NCBI GenBank assembly: GCA_022432975.1
Contig: CM039502.1
Coordinates: forward strand, 25,690,383 to 25,754,382
DNA from: Begonia masoniana
Taxonomy: Eukaryota > Streptophyta > Magnoliopsida > Cucurbitales > Begoniaceae
Reading direction: 5' to 3'
DNA length: 64,000 nucleotides
The notes under the pieces are model-generated. The model worked only from the letters and a program-made list of their open reading frames with translations. It had not been told where the DNA came from and ran no database searches. Shown in pieces: positions 44,060 to 55,351 of the stretch. Both the position numbers and the translations under genes were made by a program. Every line of letters begins with the position of its first letter. The stretch's first letter is position 1.

Positions 44060-46538
44060 ATCCACCGTCCTTACAAAAATTTTGTCCTCAAAATTTGACG
44101 TGCCTTAATATTCTTCACTTACTTATTCTAATCTACCCTCCATAACTTTTGATTTGTCACTGAATTCTAGACTATACTACAATCTTAGTCATCTATCAAA
44201 CACTGAAAAGTTTTTACATTTCCAAAGTTTTAAATTGCCTAGCTATGCCTTCCATAGCTCACCTACTCATATATCCGTAGACTTTAATTTGAGCATTCAT
44301 CACTTAGACTATCAATCTCTCCAACTTAGCTCTCAACTCTAGCTTTTCCTCATGCTCAGTTCACTTAATCGCTTAATTTTCTAATCTAATGTTCATCAAA
44401 CCTTACATTATAACCTCAAATTTCCAAAGCTACCCCCTATTCCTTCAAAGTATAAAATGAATTTGTGTACGATTTGTCCAACTTTGACTATAGTTATCAC
44501 CAAACACTTTCAAAATCATAGGTCTAAATTAATTCGTTCTCACTATTCACCTAATATTCTAAACAGTGTATCACCACTTTAATTTCAACTCCCAACCTTC
44601 CTCAACTATATAACACTAAAACTTAGTGAATAAACTTCTTACCCTAAGTTTTCAGTTCAAACTTCCCTTCTAAGTTATTATTTCATCCTCCACCTTGTTA
44701 CTTCGACTAACATCCTTAACTACATCAATTTTATCTCACTTCTATTCCAGTCATAACTACACACTCTCGAAAAAAATCAATATCCCCAAGATTCTCTTCA
44801 AAATTTACTAACTACTACACTCTTTAGTTTTCATAATCTTCTAACTCTCTAACTCTCATATCAGCAAGTCACCCAACAACCTTTTTGTTTGCAAACTTGT
44901 TGTAGTTTAAATAACCCCCAGAATACCAATGTCCTACCTATTATCTCGACGAGTTACCATTTCCTTTCTAATTTATCACTCTTATTTCTTATACTAACTT
45001 ATCTCGAGAAAGCACACTACCTACTTACCTCGAGTAAACTTAATTTATCCAACTATTACCTCGCTTATCATCAAACATTATCAAAGTCTTTAATCTAAAT
45101 TATCTCATTTCTCACTCTTCACTACTCTTCATCCAACAACATAGTTCAAACATATTACTTAATCTAACTTTCATAACTATTTAGCCAATCAAAACAATTT
45201 ATACCTCGAACGATCTTAACATCTTGTTATTTCCAACACCGCCCTTCTACTCAAAATTCTCACCACTTAAATCTACCAACAAAATCTACCAACTAGTCTT
45301 AAAATGTACTCAGAATCTTTATACTTACACTCATCACGTTCAACTTGACTAATTTCTAATTTAGTCACCACCAAACAATCTAAATTTTAAAGCTATCTCA
45401 ATAGCGTATCACTAAAACCTGCTGAATAAACTTTTAAGTCCTCAATTACATATTGTTCCTAAGTCTATCCAAATCATAACGTACTTTAGCAACTCTTCTA
45501 GCTATATTATACAATCTTAACACTCGAGTTCTTTCTAACTTACATCCTATGCTTGAACTTATCCACTTTTAACCTATCGACTTTGACCAACACCAGCAAG
45601 TCCGACTTCGTTACATACGAGTCGACCCTTTAGACTTTCTAACTCTAAACATTATCTCTAAATCACTCACACACTTTGAGTACAATTTCTCATTTCTCGT
45701 ACTCAAATATTTCCATAACATTCCATAACATCTAAACTGTCGTAACTTTCCCAAACTCTCCCAAACTCAACTAACTTCTAAGTCCATGTGAACATTTCTT
45801 CGCTTTCGTGTACAATATCTCCTAACTTTCCTAGCTTCATGCGGAACATTAAATATTTAATAGCTCACCAGCTTATCTTAACCCTCTCTTTGAGTTAAGT
45901 TGACTTCCACATCTAGTATATCGGCTACCCATCTATCTTGCATCACACATCCTCTACACTAAGCTTTGAGTCTAATCACTCCTAAACTTAATGACTCTGG
46001 CCGAAACTATTTACTTAATCTAAACATCCACACATAATCAACATCTAACTATCCCTACGATGCGTAACTTTAACTATTCCACATTTTCCCATTGATCTAG
46101 TTAAACATACTAATAATACCTCTACGATCTAAGGTATCTCTAGTTCATCGTATCCTAAAACTTCAAGGGTTTGCTAAATAGGGTCAAACTTCTATCTATT
46201 CTAATCTTATTATCTATTCATAAATGTATCTCCTTACAACTCTCACTTCTACCTGGTTAACGCTTACACTCCTACACTCCAATCATACCAACCCCACCTC
46301 TTTCCCCATATTCTTTGGTTATCAAACTTACATTCGCATCATAATATTCTCTAAGTTTTATATTCTCAATCATACTTTTATTTATTATAATCATAAAAAT
46401 AACAGAGGTTAAACCAAACAAACAGGTAAACTAACTAAACGTCAAGAAATACTTACAGTCGGCGAAGCACGTTGCATGGCGGCTGGCATTGTCGGGTAAT
46501 CAATTGAACGACTTGACCATTTTGCTCTGATACCATCT
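44060..46538 (-). other. Internal domain of element F-G, no coding capacity
   Basis: About 2.5 kb without an ORF of note. The plus strand is strikingly poor in G, so the transcript (minus) strand is poor in C. It opens (minus strand) with the primer site and ends with the hairpin AAATTTTG-AGGA-CAAAATTT (44096-44077) and the tract TAAGGACGGTGGAT (44073-44060). No trace of gag or pol could be read. Confidence 0.75.
46524..46535 (-). other. Primer binding site of element F-G
   Basis: TGGTATCAGAGC on the minus strand, three bases after LTR G. Confidence 0.88.
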
Positions 46539-47099
46539 TGTAACGCCCCCGAACCCACCCTGGCTCGGAGCGCTACTTTGCTAGCCAATCTCACGTTAAA
46601 ATCTAATTTAAAATAAGACTAGACTCGCTAATGCCCCTTAATCCTAATCTCTAAGCACCACGGCGTTCTTCCCGAAAATTTCGGCAAAGTAACGTCTGAA
46701 AATGGCGCCTCCAAAATGCTAAATACCTGCACACAATTCAATTCCCAACCAGTCCAGAATACTCTTACATCCAACATACGAAATCTCTAAAATACCAGTA
46801 TCCCTAAGTGAAGAAAATCCGCAGTATAGGGCGACACGTCACCCTTAACTTAACTATATACAACAACCATACACCTAGCTATACCATAACTGTTACAAAC
46901 CTTAACCAAACAGAGTTATACACATGCACATCATTTCCACCAACAGACATTTAAAATACTACCAAACTACAAATCCCACATCTTCCGAAGACCATGGTCG
47001 AGACGCCCCGACAGATGCCCGCACCGGCACGCCCCATGCACCACCAACTGCTGCCACGTCCTGGCTCACTCGCTTAGCTCACCTGTAACCGCGTCGTTA

Positions 47100-48206
47100 C
47101 CTACACCACAGAACACACACGCACACGTAAGCTTACGCTTAGCAAGTAGGGATAACAAATATAAACAAGCACAATGCACACGCAACACTGAACAAAACAA
47201 CCAAACAACACAACACCACAATGCAACTCGACTAGATAGAATACAAGCTACACACAACACTGAACAAAACCACCAAACAACACAACACCACAATGCAACT
47301 CGACTACTCAACTCATAGTTGCCCGCACCCCAAAGGTGCCTTACACATTGCCCACACCGAAGTGCCTTACACAACGAAAAACTCACAACGACAGACACAC
47401 AACGACAAACACACAATGACAAACACACAACGACAGACACACAACGACAAACACACAACGACAAACACACAACGACACATTGCCCGCACCGAAGTGCCTT
47501 AGTTGCCCGCCCCGAAGGGCCTTAGTTGCCCGCCCCGAAGGGCCTTAGTTGCCCGCACCGAAGTGCCTTAGTTGCCCGCCCCGAAGGGCCTTAGTTGCCC
47601 GCACCGAAGTGCCTTAGTTGCCCGCACCGAAGGGCCTTAGTTGCCCACCCCGAAGGGCCTTAGTTGCCCGCCCCGAAGGGCCTTACACTTTAACCGACTA
47701 CCACGCTAACTAATGCAACAGCACACGACAACCAACCAATGCAACCCACACGACAACCAACCAATGCAACCCACACAACAACCAACCGACCAATATTCAA
47801 ATCCCAACAACAACCAAGAATTTCGTTGCCACACGACTTAATACCAAACAAAACAACTAACCAAGTAATACAAAGCAAAACTACCAACTCACAATTCAAA
47901 CAAAGTAAAGCGGCCAACTCACCAGTTAAACAAAACAAAGCAGCCAACTCACAAATACTTAACCAGACCAGAACAAAGTAAAGCAATCAACCATCAACAA
48001 TGCTTGACCAACAAAGAAGACAACAAAACATCAACAACAAAGAACCAACAAGGCTTAACCAACAAAGAAGACAATCAAACATCAAACAACAAACAACCAA
48101 CAAGGCTTAACCAACAAAGAAGACAGCTAAACAACAAACAACAAAATAAATCCTACCGTTCCGTGGTGTAGGCCCGAAGGCAAAACAAACGTCCCCTACT
48201 TACCTG
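47100..48206 (-). other. Leader module in LTR G
   Basis: Minus strand: CAGGTAAGT (48206-48198); hairpin GCC-TTCG-GGC (48181-48172); GTTCCGTGGTGTAGG on the plus strand at 48158-48172 pairs with CCTACACCACAGAAC at 47100-47114 with one mismatch. The implied interval is 1103 nt. Confidence 0.72.
47480..47686 (-). repeat. 23-bp UUCG-hairpin array in LTR G, 9 units
   Basis: Order of unit types: a b b a b a, then two units with one arm changed (47618, 47641), then b. Same period and stems as in LTR F. Confidence 0.92.
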
Positions 48207-49105
48207 ACTGCTCGGCTTTAACGATCAATTCACTCGTCCGATAACCTATCAATTATAGAAAATAACTTAGCAATTCACTCATAAATTTCTAAACTAAAAC
48301 TAACCATACTTCAAACTCCTTTCTCTCACCAAAACACAAAACCCGATTTTATGTAAATTTTACCGTCCAACTTTAACTCCATTAAAATTAAGCCTACATT
48401 CACCAATTACTCTCAAACTACTATTTTTAGCCTAATCCAACTAAAATCTAACTAGATGGGCCACCAATTTGGGTTCGGTAAAAACCGACCCGAACTTCAA
48501 ACGCGCGTAACTTTTGCGTCGGATATCATAATCGAACAATTCCAGCGGCCACGTACTCCTCTAATAACCTATTTTAACCTGCCAAAAGGAATTTCAAAAC
48601 AAATAACCCTAGCTAGGACAAAATGGCAAAAACCCGAATCTGCCCCTAACCGTAAAATTTCCCCATTTTGGTTTTTCATCAATTTTCACTCAATTGCTCA
48701 CCAATCAACCATATTTAGTCTCAATTAACATAATCTAACCAAAAACTTCGAGAATACACAGCAAAACCGAAATGCCCTAAATCGGGCTTGCTGAATTTCG
48801 CCCAAATTGGGCTCCTCACGGCCAGGCGATTATTGCCAGCCCACTACCTGACAATCTCAGGCCAAAATTGCCCGAAAACGGCCGGTGATCGGAGCTCAAT
48901 CGAGCTCGTCACTCACGGCTTCGAACAGAGAGGAAAACAGGGGAAAAACTCATGCATACCAGTCGGTGCGCGCGCGGAGACGGCTGGAACCTCCTCGCCG
49001 GAGTCGTCTGGCCGGAGAGCGTCGAATCGCCGGCGGTGATCGACTCGCCGAACGCCGCCCCGCGTTTCCCCCTCTCCCCTGCCTCCTCTTGGCGTCGGGC
49101 CCGAG

Positions 49106-49133
49106 CAACAGAATGGCGAATGCCATTCTGTTG
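49106..49133 (-). other. 12-bp perfect hairpin in LTR G
   Basis: CAACAGAATGGC, loop GAAT, GCCATTCTGTTG. In LTR F the Athila element sits inside it (its AATGG target lies in the left arm). LTR H has a related stem with altered inner pairs. Confidence 0.85.
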
Positions 49134-49145
49134 TTTTTATTTTAT

Positions 49146-49192
<47 letters not shown>

Positions 49193-49535
49193 TATTTCAT
49201 TAATTTAAACTAGCTAATTACCGTTTTGTCCTCCCGAAAATTCTGCTAAATCCTGTCATTAAATTATAAATTTTCGTAAATTGACCCTCACCCCGTTCCC
49301 AGCTTAAGTTCTCATTTAGAATATCCGAACACCAATTAATTAATCAATTAGTTTAACCGAATTTATTCATTTTTCTTTAAATTAATTAAAACAACTATTT
49401 ATTAAACAATTACCTAATCATTTTATTTTCTCGATTTTCTGGGTGTTACACCTGGGCTCTGAGCTATGATAGCCCTGTTACCCGACCTGGCCAGTGTCTG
49501 TTCGTTGCTACCCTCGGTATGATAAGTTCACTGCG

Positions 49536-49750
49536 TGGTCCCCTTGGGCCCAGGGTTGAGTGGTTCATCCGTCCTGGTGTGCTCTAGCGTGTGTGCATCG
49601 GTGGCCCAGGGTTGAGTGGTTCATCCCTCCTGGTGGTTGACAAGTCCACTGTGTGGTCCCCTTGGGCCTAGGATTGAGTGGTTCGTCCCTCCTGGTGTGC
49701 CCTAGCGCGGTGTTCCGGTGGCCCAAGGCTGAGTGGTTCGTTTCTCCTGG
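49536..49750 (+). repeat. About 130-bp duplication in LTR P
   Basis: TGTGGTCCCCTTGGGCC...GAGTGGTTC.TCC.TCCTGGTG blocks occur twice (from about 49535 and 49659), with internal shorter repeats of GTTGAGTGGTTC. Confidence 0.8.
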
Positions 49751-50404
49751 TGGTTGACCTTTTCTCTTCTCCCTATGAGGCCCTACCTGGTGTTATCGCG
49801 GCCTTTCTGTGCTGGTGTGGTTCGGAGGATCCGTGAGTGACCTCATTTTTCACTGTACACCTAGATATATATTTTTATTATAGCATTGTTAATGTGGGTC
49901 TATGTTTACTACATATACTTATTTCATTGTTAGCCCCATCAATCGTTTTAAAATGAATAATGAGAAGAGAAATGAATAACATTGAAACTGGTTTTAGTTT
50001 TTAAAACGTGATTTTATGCAGCATGCATCTTTTGAGTGGTAGGTATAACATCCCATACTGAGTTTGTCACTTACTCCAACGACTCCCCCTCTACAGGTAA
50101 AGGGAAGAAAAATAGAAAGTGAGCTCTATCCGTGCTGGATTTTCTTTGAGTCTCACAGTTTCTTTTTGCAGCTTTGTATTATATAAGAACCTATTTGGGA
50201 TTGTACCTTACTTTGACATGTAATTATTTTCATTTATCTTGTATTTCTACTATTGTTTGTACTCTCATCTTTGTTGCTTTGAGGAGGTCCTGGATCAGTG
50301 TTAAAACTTCCGCACTCAGCCTTAGGTTAGACAGTGGACCTCCCCGAGGTTGATCAATTAACCTAGCGTTTCTGTTAGGCCCTCTCCCGGGTCGTGACAC
50401 TCTC

Positions 50405-51178
50405 GGTCGCGCTTCTTCAAGTGGTGTACTATGATTCTGTTATCGGCCTTAACCTTTTTAATCTTTCCGTCAACACCCACGTTAATTACACGTGAGAGCT
50501 TCAAATTTTCAGTTGGAAAACTATTGATTTTAACCATGTACTATACCCGGAATTTCAAGTAGCCCCCTCTACTAAAAAAACCAGCAAACCGAACCCATAC
50601 TATGATTCTGTTATCGGCCTTGACCTTTTTAATCTTTCCGTCAACACTCATGTTAAGTGCACGTGGGAGCTTCAAATTTTCATCCTCCTGATTCCATCTG
50701 TTTCTGCAGGTTCTCAATTCACCCGGTATTTTCTTGGATGGACAGACAAATTTATTACCTTAATTACTGGTTGTCATTTTAAAAAACAAACTAAACAACA
50801 GAAACCAATGAATTTGCAGATGAATTTAAAATGGACAATGAAAAAAAAATATGTCCCGTAACTTTACTGAAACATTTCTATAAATGAAGAGATTTACCAA
50901 ATGATTAAAACTGTAATTGAATCACTCATTTGTAAAGAGAACAAAAATGTATATAAAACAAAATCAAGCGAACAAATTATTATAATCGCGTCTTTCTTTT
51001 AACAAAATAGCATTTCTGTAAATGAAGAACTTATCGAAAATCTATACCAGAATACCATTGTCGACTGTCAACGCTTGAAACGCGCTCTCTCTCGTTCACC
51101 TTCGGGTGTTGACGGAATGAAGAACTCACCGTGAGTTTATCGTATTCCCTTCTAGTCGCGCTTCTTCGAGTGGTGGCG
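50405..51178 (+). repeat. Second copy of the inverted-repeat element block
   Basis: 50405-50425 (GGTCGCGCTTCTTCAAGTGG) ends the first block. From 50426 the 175-bp units and the ~450-bp tail recur, ending CGCGCTTCTTCGAGTGG near 51175. This is a direct tandem duplication older than LTR P. Confidence 0.75.
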
Positions 51179-51182
51179 TCTA

Positions 51183-51218
51183 AAATTGTAGCCCTAACTC
51201 AATTTAGGGCTACAATTT
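51183..51218. other. 15-bp perfect palindrome at the turning point of the inverted repeat
   Basis: AAATTGTAGCCCTAA (51183-51197) and TTAGGGCTACAATTT (51204-51218), 6-nt loop. It separates the direct blocks from the inverted 175-bp units. Confidence 0.85.
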
Positions 51219-51225
51219 CAGATTT

Positions 51226-51575
51226 CAGGTAAAAATTTTAAGCTCCCTCGTGCACTTAACATGGTAGCTGATGGAAAGATTAAAAAAGTCAAGGCTGATA
51301 ACGGAATCATAGTACAGGGTTCGATTTGCTCTTTTTTTTTAGTAGAGGGGGGCTACCTAAAATTATGGGTATAGTACAAGGTTAAAATTGATAGCTTCCC
51401 AGCTGAAAATTTGAAGCTCCCACGTGCACTTAACTTAGGTGTGGACAGAAAGATTAAAAAGGTCAAGGCAATAATGGAGTCATAGTACGGAATTCGGTTT
51501 GCTAATTTTTTTAGTAAAGAGGGCTACCTAAAATTACGGGTATAGTACAAGGTTAAAAATGATAATTTTCCTATA
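51226..51575 (-). repeat. Inverted 175-bp units, right arm of the inverted-repeat element
   Basis: Two units in reverse orientation relative to 26516-26860. The outer end TTTTTAACC...GGTAG, read in reverse, matches 26520-26565, and the AT-rich edge matches 15370-15389. Confidence 0.7.
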
Positions 51576-53110
51576 TTATAATAATATAAGTTGAAAATAT
51601 TTATATACGCTCGGCTCGTTAGACTCGTTTAACTCGTGATTCGCGAGCCGGCTCAAGTTGAATTTTTTTCAGGCTAGATCACTAGGTTCGGCTCGTTAGA
51701 CTTTATTCGTTTAACTTGTTAGGCTCGGTGAGCTAGACTACTTCTGTCTCGACTCGGTCGACTCATTTGTCATCTCTATCAAGAGAGTATAAGAAAATGA
51801 GAAAGAAATTAATGCCAGATTTCTTTCCCAATTAAATTTCTAAGGTTACAACAACCAATAAAATTAAAACAAACACCCACTGAATAAAATACAAGTCTCA
51901 TTATGTAGACTAGTTTATCCAAAATATATACATATGTGAGTCATTCTAAAGACAAAGTACAAAATGAAAGGGCTACTTATGGTTTATTATTTAGAATTTT
52001 CATATAAGCATACCCATCTAGACATTTTACTCATCGTTTACACTTAAGGTATTGCACATAACCGTGTACTGACCATCCTACATAATTGGTTTCCACAATC
52101 TCAATTTTCATGAAAAAGTTGATCACATACTCATGTTCATACATTTTTCATTATTTATGTGTTACATGTTCTCCTAGACATATTTACCTCGTGTCTAGTG
52201 CCAATAAGTATTATACACTTCTTCTGTGTCAGAAGTGTATAATACATGTGTATGAATAGATAGACATATAATATCATGAATCAAAGCCTATATGTCATAA
52301 TCCTAATAAATATGAATTTTCTTTATGAACAACTAGGGAATAAATGCTCTGTCCTCATTCACAATTAACCTCATGCAAATTTATTCTTAAGTAATCTTAC
52401 GCACTTAATGTTGAAGATTAAGTGCTACCATGTTTATACACTTATTTTTTAATTTCATCAAGTGGTAAACTAATTAATACTTAATATAAAATTAACTCTA
52501 GTGCAATTACTTTAGTCCCTCTACTTCCAAAGAAGAATTATAGTTTTATCTACTATGCATATGATGATGATTATGCCAAAAAAGAAAACCATCAATGCAT
52601 TCATCTCAATTCTTTATTGCATTAATCTAGGTAGATTTTATTGTTTATCGACGTACATGCATGCAATGATAGTAATGCATACACATCTAAAGAATATATT
52701 CAATTTATATTTATTGTGTATACAATAACTACCTATCAAATTAACATTTGTCAATATATGTTAACATGAATATACAAAAATGTTCAAGTAATCTCACAAT
52801 ACTTCGTTCCTAGGGCTTTTACCATTCTAGTTGTAACAATCAAATCATTTTCCTTATAAGTATTTACTATCACATCAAAAGTTGGACTGGATGTGTATTG
52901 ATATATCAAGAAAAATTTATGCTTATATGTTTAGGTAATAAAAGACTCGAGTATTTATCCCACTCATATATTTGAGTTGGCGGCAATCATCTTTACTTTG
53001 AATATATGAAAAAATAATTTATATGTTGCGATATTTTAAATTTTCTTAGATAATAAAAGTCTGAAGTATTTTTTCATGTAACATGATTTGAATCTTAGAC
53101 AGAGCAGATG
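51576..53110. other. AT-rich region without a recognised gene
   Basis: No ORF, element end or RNA gene recognised on either strand. One strong palindrome at 52208-52245. 53106-53110 is the AGATG target copy of element I-J. Confidence 0.6.
52208..52245. other. 15-bp perfect palindrome
   Basis: Arms 52208-52222 (GTATTATACACTTCT) and 52231-52245, loop of 8. Function unknown. Confidence 0.8.
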
Positions 53111-55315
53111 TGTAAGGCCCAAGTTTCCCAAACCCGATTTGTTACTCAAAACCCGAACATAACTAAGAAGATTTCGGACAAATTTAAAACTTCGCTCGAA
53201 AGTCAAAATTTGACATTTTCTAAAACCTCAAAACATTTAAAGAATTGCAGCGAAAATCATTTGAGGAAAATAGAGTTAAACAAAACTATAGAACAATGCT
53301 TGAATAATCGGTTGTGATGTTAAGGAGTAATCGGTCAAAAGAAATAAAGGTATAAATCGCGGAATACTTTAAAAGTATCAAAAGTCAAACGCATCTGCCG
53401 CTGAACAAAGTCAACGGAAGAGGCTAAAACGGATAACAGAAGGCTCCTTCCGGTGACAAAATGACAAAACTTTCACTTCATCTTCCGGTAAGTCTAATAC
53501 ACGACATCCACCGGTCACTAAACGACAAGACTTCTACTATAGTCTTCCGATTAGTTTAATACACTACATCCACCGGTCATAAGACGACAAAAGTCTTCCT
53601 ACATCTAACGATGACGTCAGCTGGATGATTCTTTCATCCGATCGACTTTATCTTACATCTACCGGTGACGTCAGCCGGATGATCCCCTTCACCCAACCTC
53701 TGCCGATCGCTAAACGACAAGTTTTACCATATCATCCGATAGACTAAATCTATTGGTAGACAAAACAATTAACGTCCACCTGTGAACTTCATCCACCGAT
53801 GGTTTAACTTACAAATTTCACTCAAAAAATTTAAAACAACCTGGCCCTAAGTAACATCTGAAATCCAACAATTGACCATTTGAAACCAACATTTATATCT
53901 AGAATCTATAAAATTCCAAACTAACAAATTGTAATAAAACCAAATCAGATTTTTATAACAGGGGACGACTCAAATATTCTAAACCCTTCATAAAAATTAG
54001 ACACCAACAACATTCAAATCACGTTTTTCCTTGACAAAGAAGAAAATCCCAAAGGTGTTAAAACATCAAATTACTACTGTCATTAAAACTACTACGGTCA
54101 TAAAACTCTCAACATACTTAAGTTGAAACATTGTCAACTAAACCTTCACACCAACTGACACCAGTTACACCGCCCCATCAACTGCCAGATTGTTGCATAG
54201 TTGCACTCCTCCAACAATCTAGTCCTCAGCAAACTCAGTACACACACCTGCTGTCACTTCTTCACCTACATCACAAAACTCATCTATTAGCCTAATGCTA
54301 AGTAAGTAAAGCAATAATGTAATGTAATGCTGAAACATAAATTCCTAAATATGCAGTTTCTACTTTCTCATCTCAGTTGCATATGCATCGTTTCTGATCT
54401 GATCTCTCTGTGAAATTGGGAGTTGGATCACTTCTCCCAAAGTATAAATATCCACTGACTCATTAAGGGGCGGATTAATTCCCTTAACAGTAAATCTGAT
54501 TCACATAGTTGTTTCTGATCCCCTTGTTCGATGGGAAGCAGATCAAGTTTCCCAAAGTCTAAATATCCATTGTCTCATTAAGGGGCGGATTATTTCCCTT
54601 AACAGTAAATCTGATTCACATAGCTGTTTCATTATGTTCATTCCTTACCATGCCAACATGCATTCAAATTCATTTTCGTATACTTTTAAAATATGATGCA
54701 TGACATACAGACACATTCAAGTAAACAAAATCTTAATGTTTTGTGATGTAGGCCCGAAGGCACAAGCAAACTTCACTTACCTGGATTCCTGGTGGATACT
54801 CGGTTAGGAGTTGCTTCGGAATTGCTCACCTAGAACCATAAACAGAACATTAAGCCAATCCTTACTAATCCTCATTCTAAAGCATTCAGAAAACCTAAGT
54901 GGACAGTTGGGAGTTCTATTCACTGAGCATTCCCAAATTCTACACTAAACCTGAATCTACTCTCATTCATGGCAAATCACAAAATACGTATCCACAATCT
55001 CCACTCAATCATCCTTAGTCACTAAATCAGTAAGAAATCAAGGTAGAACTCACCTAGATTGGAGAAAGGAATCGGGAAGAAAGTCGCCTGGGGAGCTCTG
55101 CTAAGTTGAGCTGAAAACCGAGAGTGAGAATAAACAGTGGCGGCTAAACCTCAATAAATTCTTCTTTAAATAGGTTATCCACTACTAATTTATAATTACT
55201 AAAATGCCCTTACTTATTCCTTCATTAACCTAATCAGTAATTCTTCCAAATATCATCTATAAAACATTCACTGCAAGTTAGTAAAATTAATAGTTTAATG
55301 AAACCGGGTGTTACA
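53111..55315 (-). repeat. 3' LTR (I) of element I-J
   Basis: Plus-strand ends TGTAAGGCCC and GGTGTTACA. It contains two TGACGTCA palindromes (53622-53629, 53666-53673), the family array (54410-54605), and the TATA-like box at 55174-55190. Confidence 0.94.
54265..54783 (-). other. Leader module in LTR I
   Basis: CCTACATCACAAAAC (54265-54279) and GTTTTGTGATGTAGG (54738-54752) are exact inverted repeats. GCC-TTCG-GGC at 54761-54752 and CAGGTAAGT at 54783-54775 on the minus strand. The implied interval is 515 nt. Confidence 0.75.
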
Positions 55316-55351
55316 ATCTACCTCCTTAAAAGAATTTTGCCCTCAAAATTC
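55316..55351 (-). other. Hairpin and polypurine tract of element I-J
   Basis: Minus strand: GAATTTTG (55351-55344), loop AGGG, CAAAATTC (55339-55332), then the tract AAGGAGGTAGAT (55327-55316). The loop is AGGG rather than AGGA. Confidence 0.85.

Larger units (their letters stand above)
29150..49450 (-). mobile_element. Non-autonomous LTR retrotransposon F-G (LARD-like), with two nested insertions
   Basis: Matching LTRs F and G flank a 2.5-kb internal domain without coding capacity. The minus-strand order is LTR G, primer site, internal domain, AGGA-loop hairpin, purine tract, LTR F. CCTGG is duplicated at 29145-29149 and 49451-49455. Removing the nested elements gives LTRs of about 2.84 and 2.91 kb. 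With no gag or pol it would depend on another element's proteins. Its leader module and pre-tract hairpin tie it to the Tekay-like copies. Confidence 0.9.
46539..49450 (-). repeat. 5' LTR (G) of element F-G
   Basis: 2912 bp. It is uninterrupted, so it shows the pre-insertion state of both sites hit in LTR F. It carries the leader module, hairpin array, AAC-rich repeats, terminal hairpin and AAT microsatellite. Confidence 0.93.
27312..50399 (+). mobile_element. Solo LTR P, split by element F-G
   Basis: It begins TGTAAAATCCGCC and ends GGGTCGTGACA, flanked by CTCTC at 27307-27311 and 50400-50404. Without the insertion at 29150-49455 it is about 2.78 kb and has no internal domain. The duplicated host sequence near 51141-51178 (TTCCCTTCTAGTCGCG) shows what the unoccupied site looks like. 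A related LTR on the minus strand begins at 63312. Confidence 0.85.
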
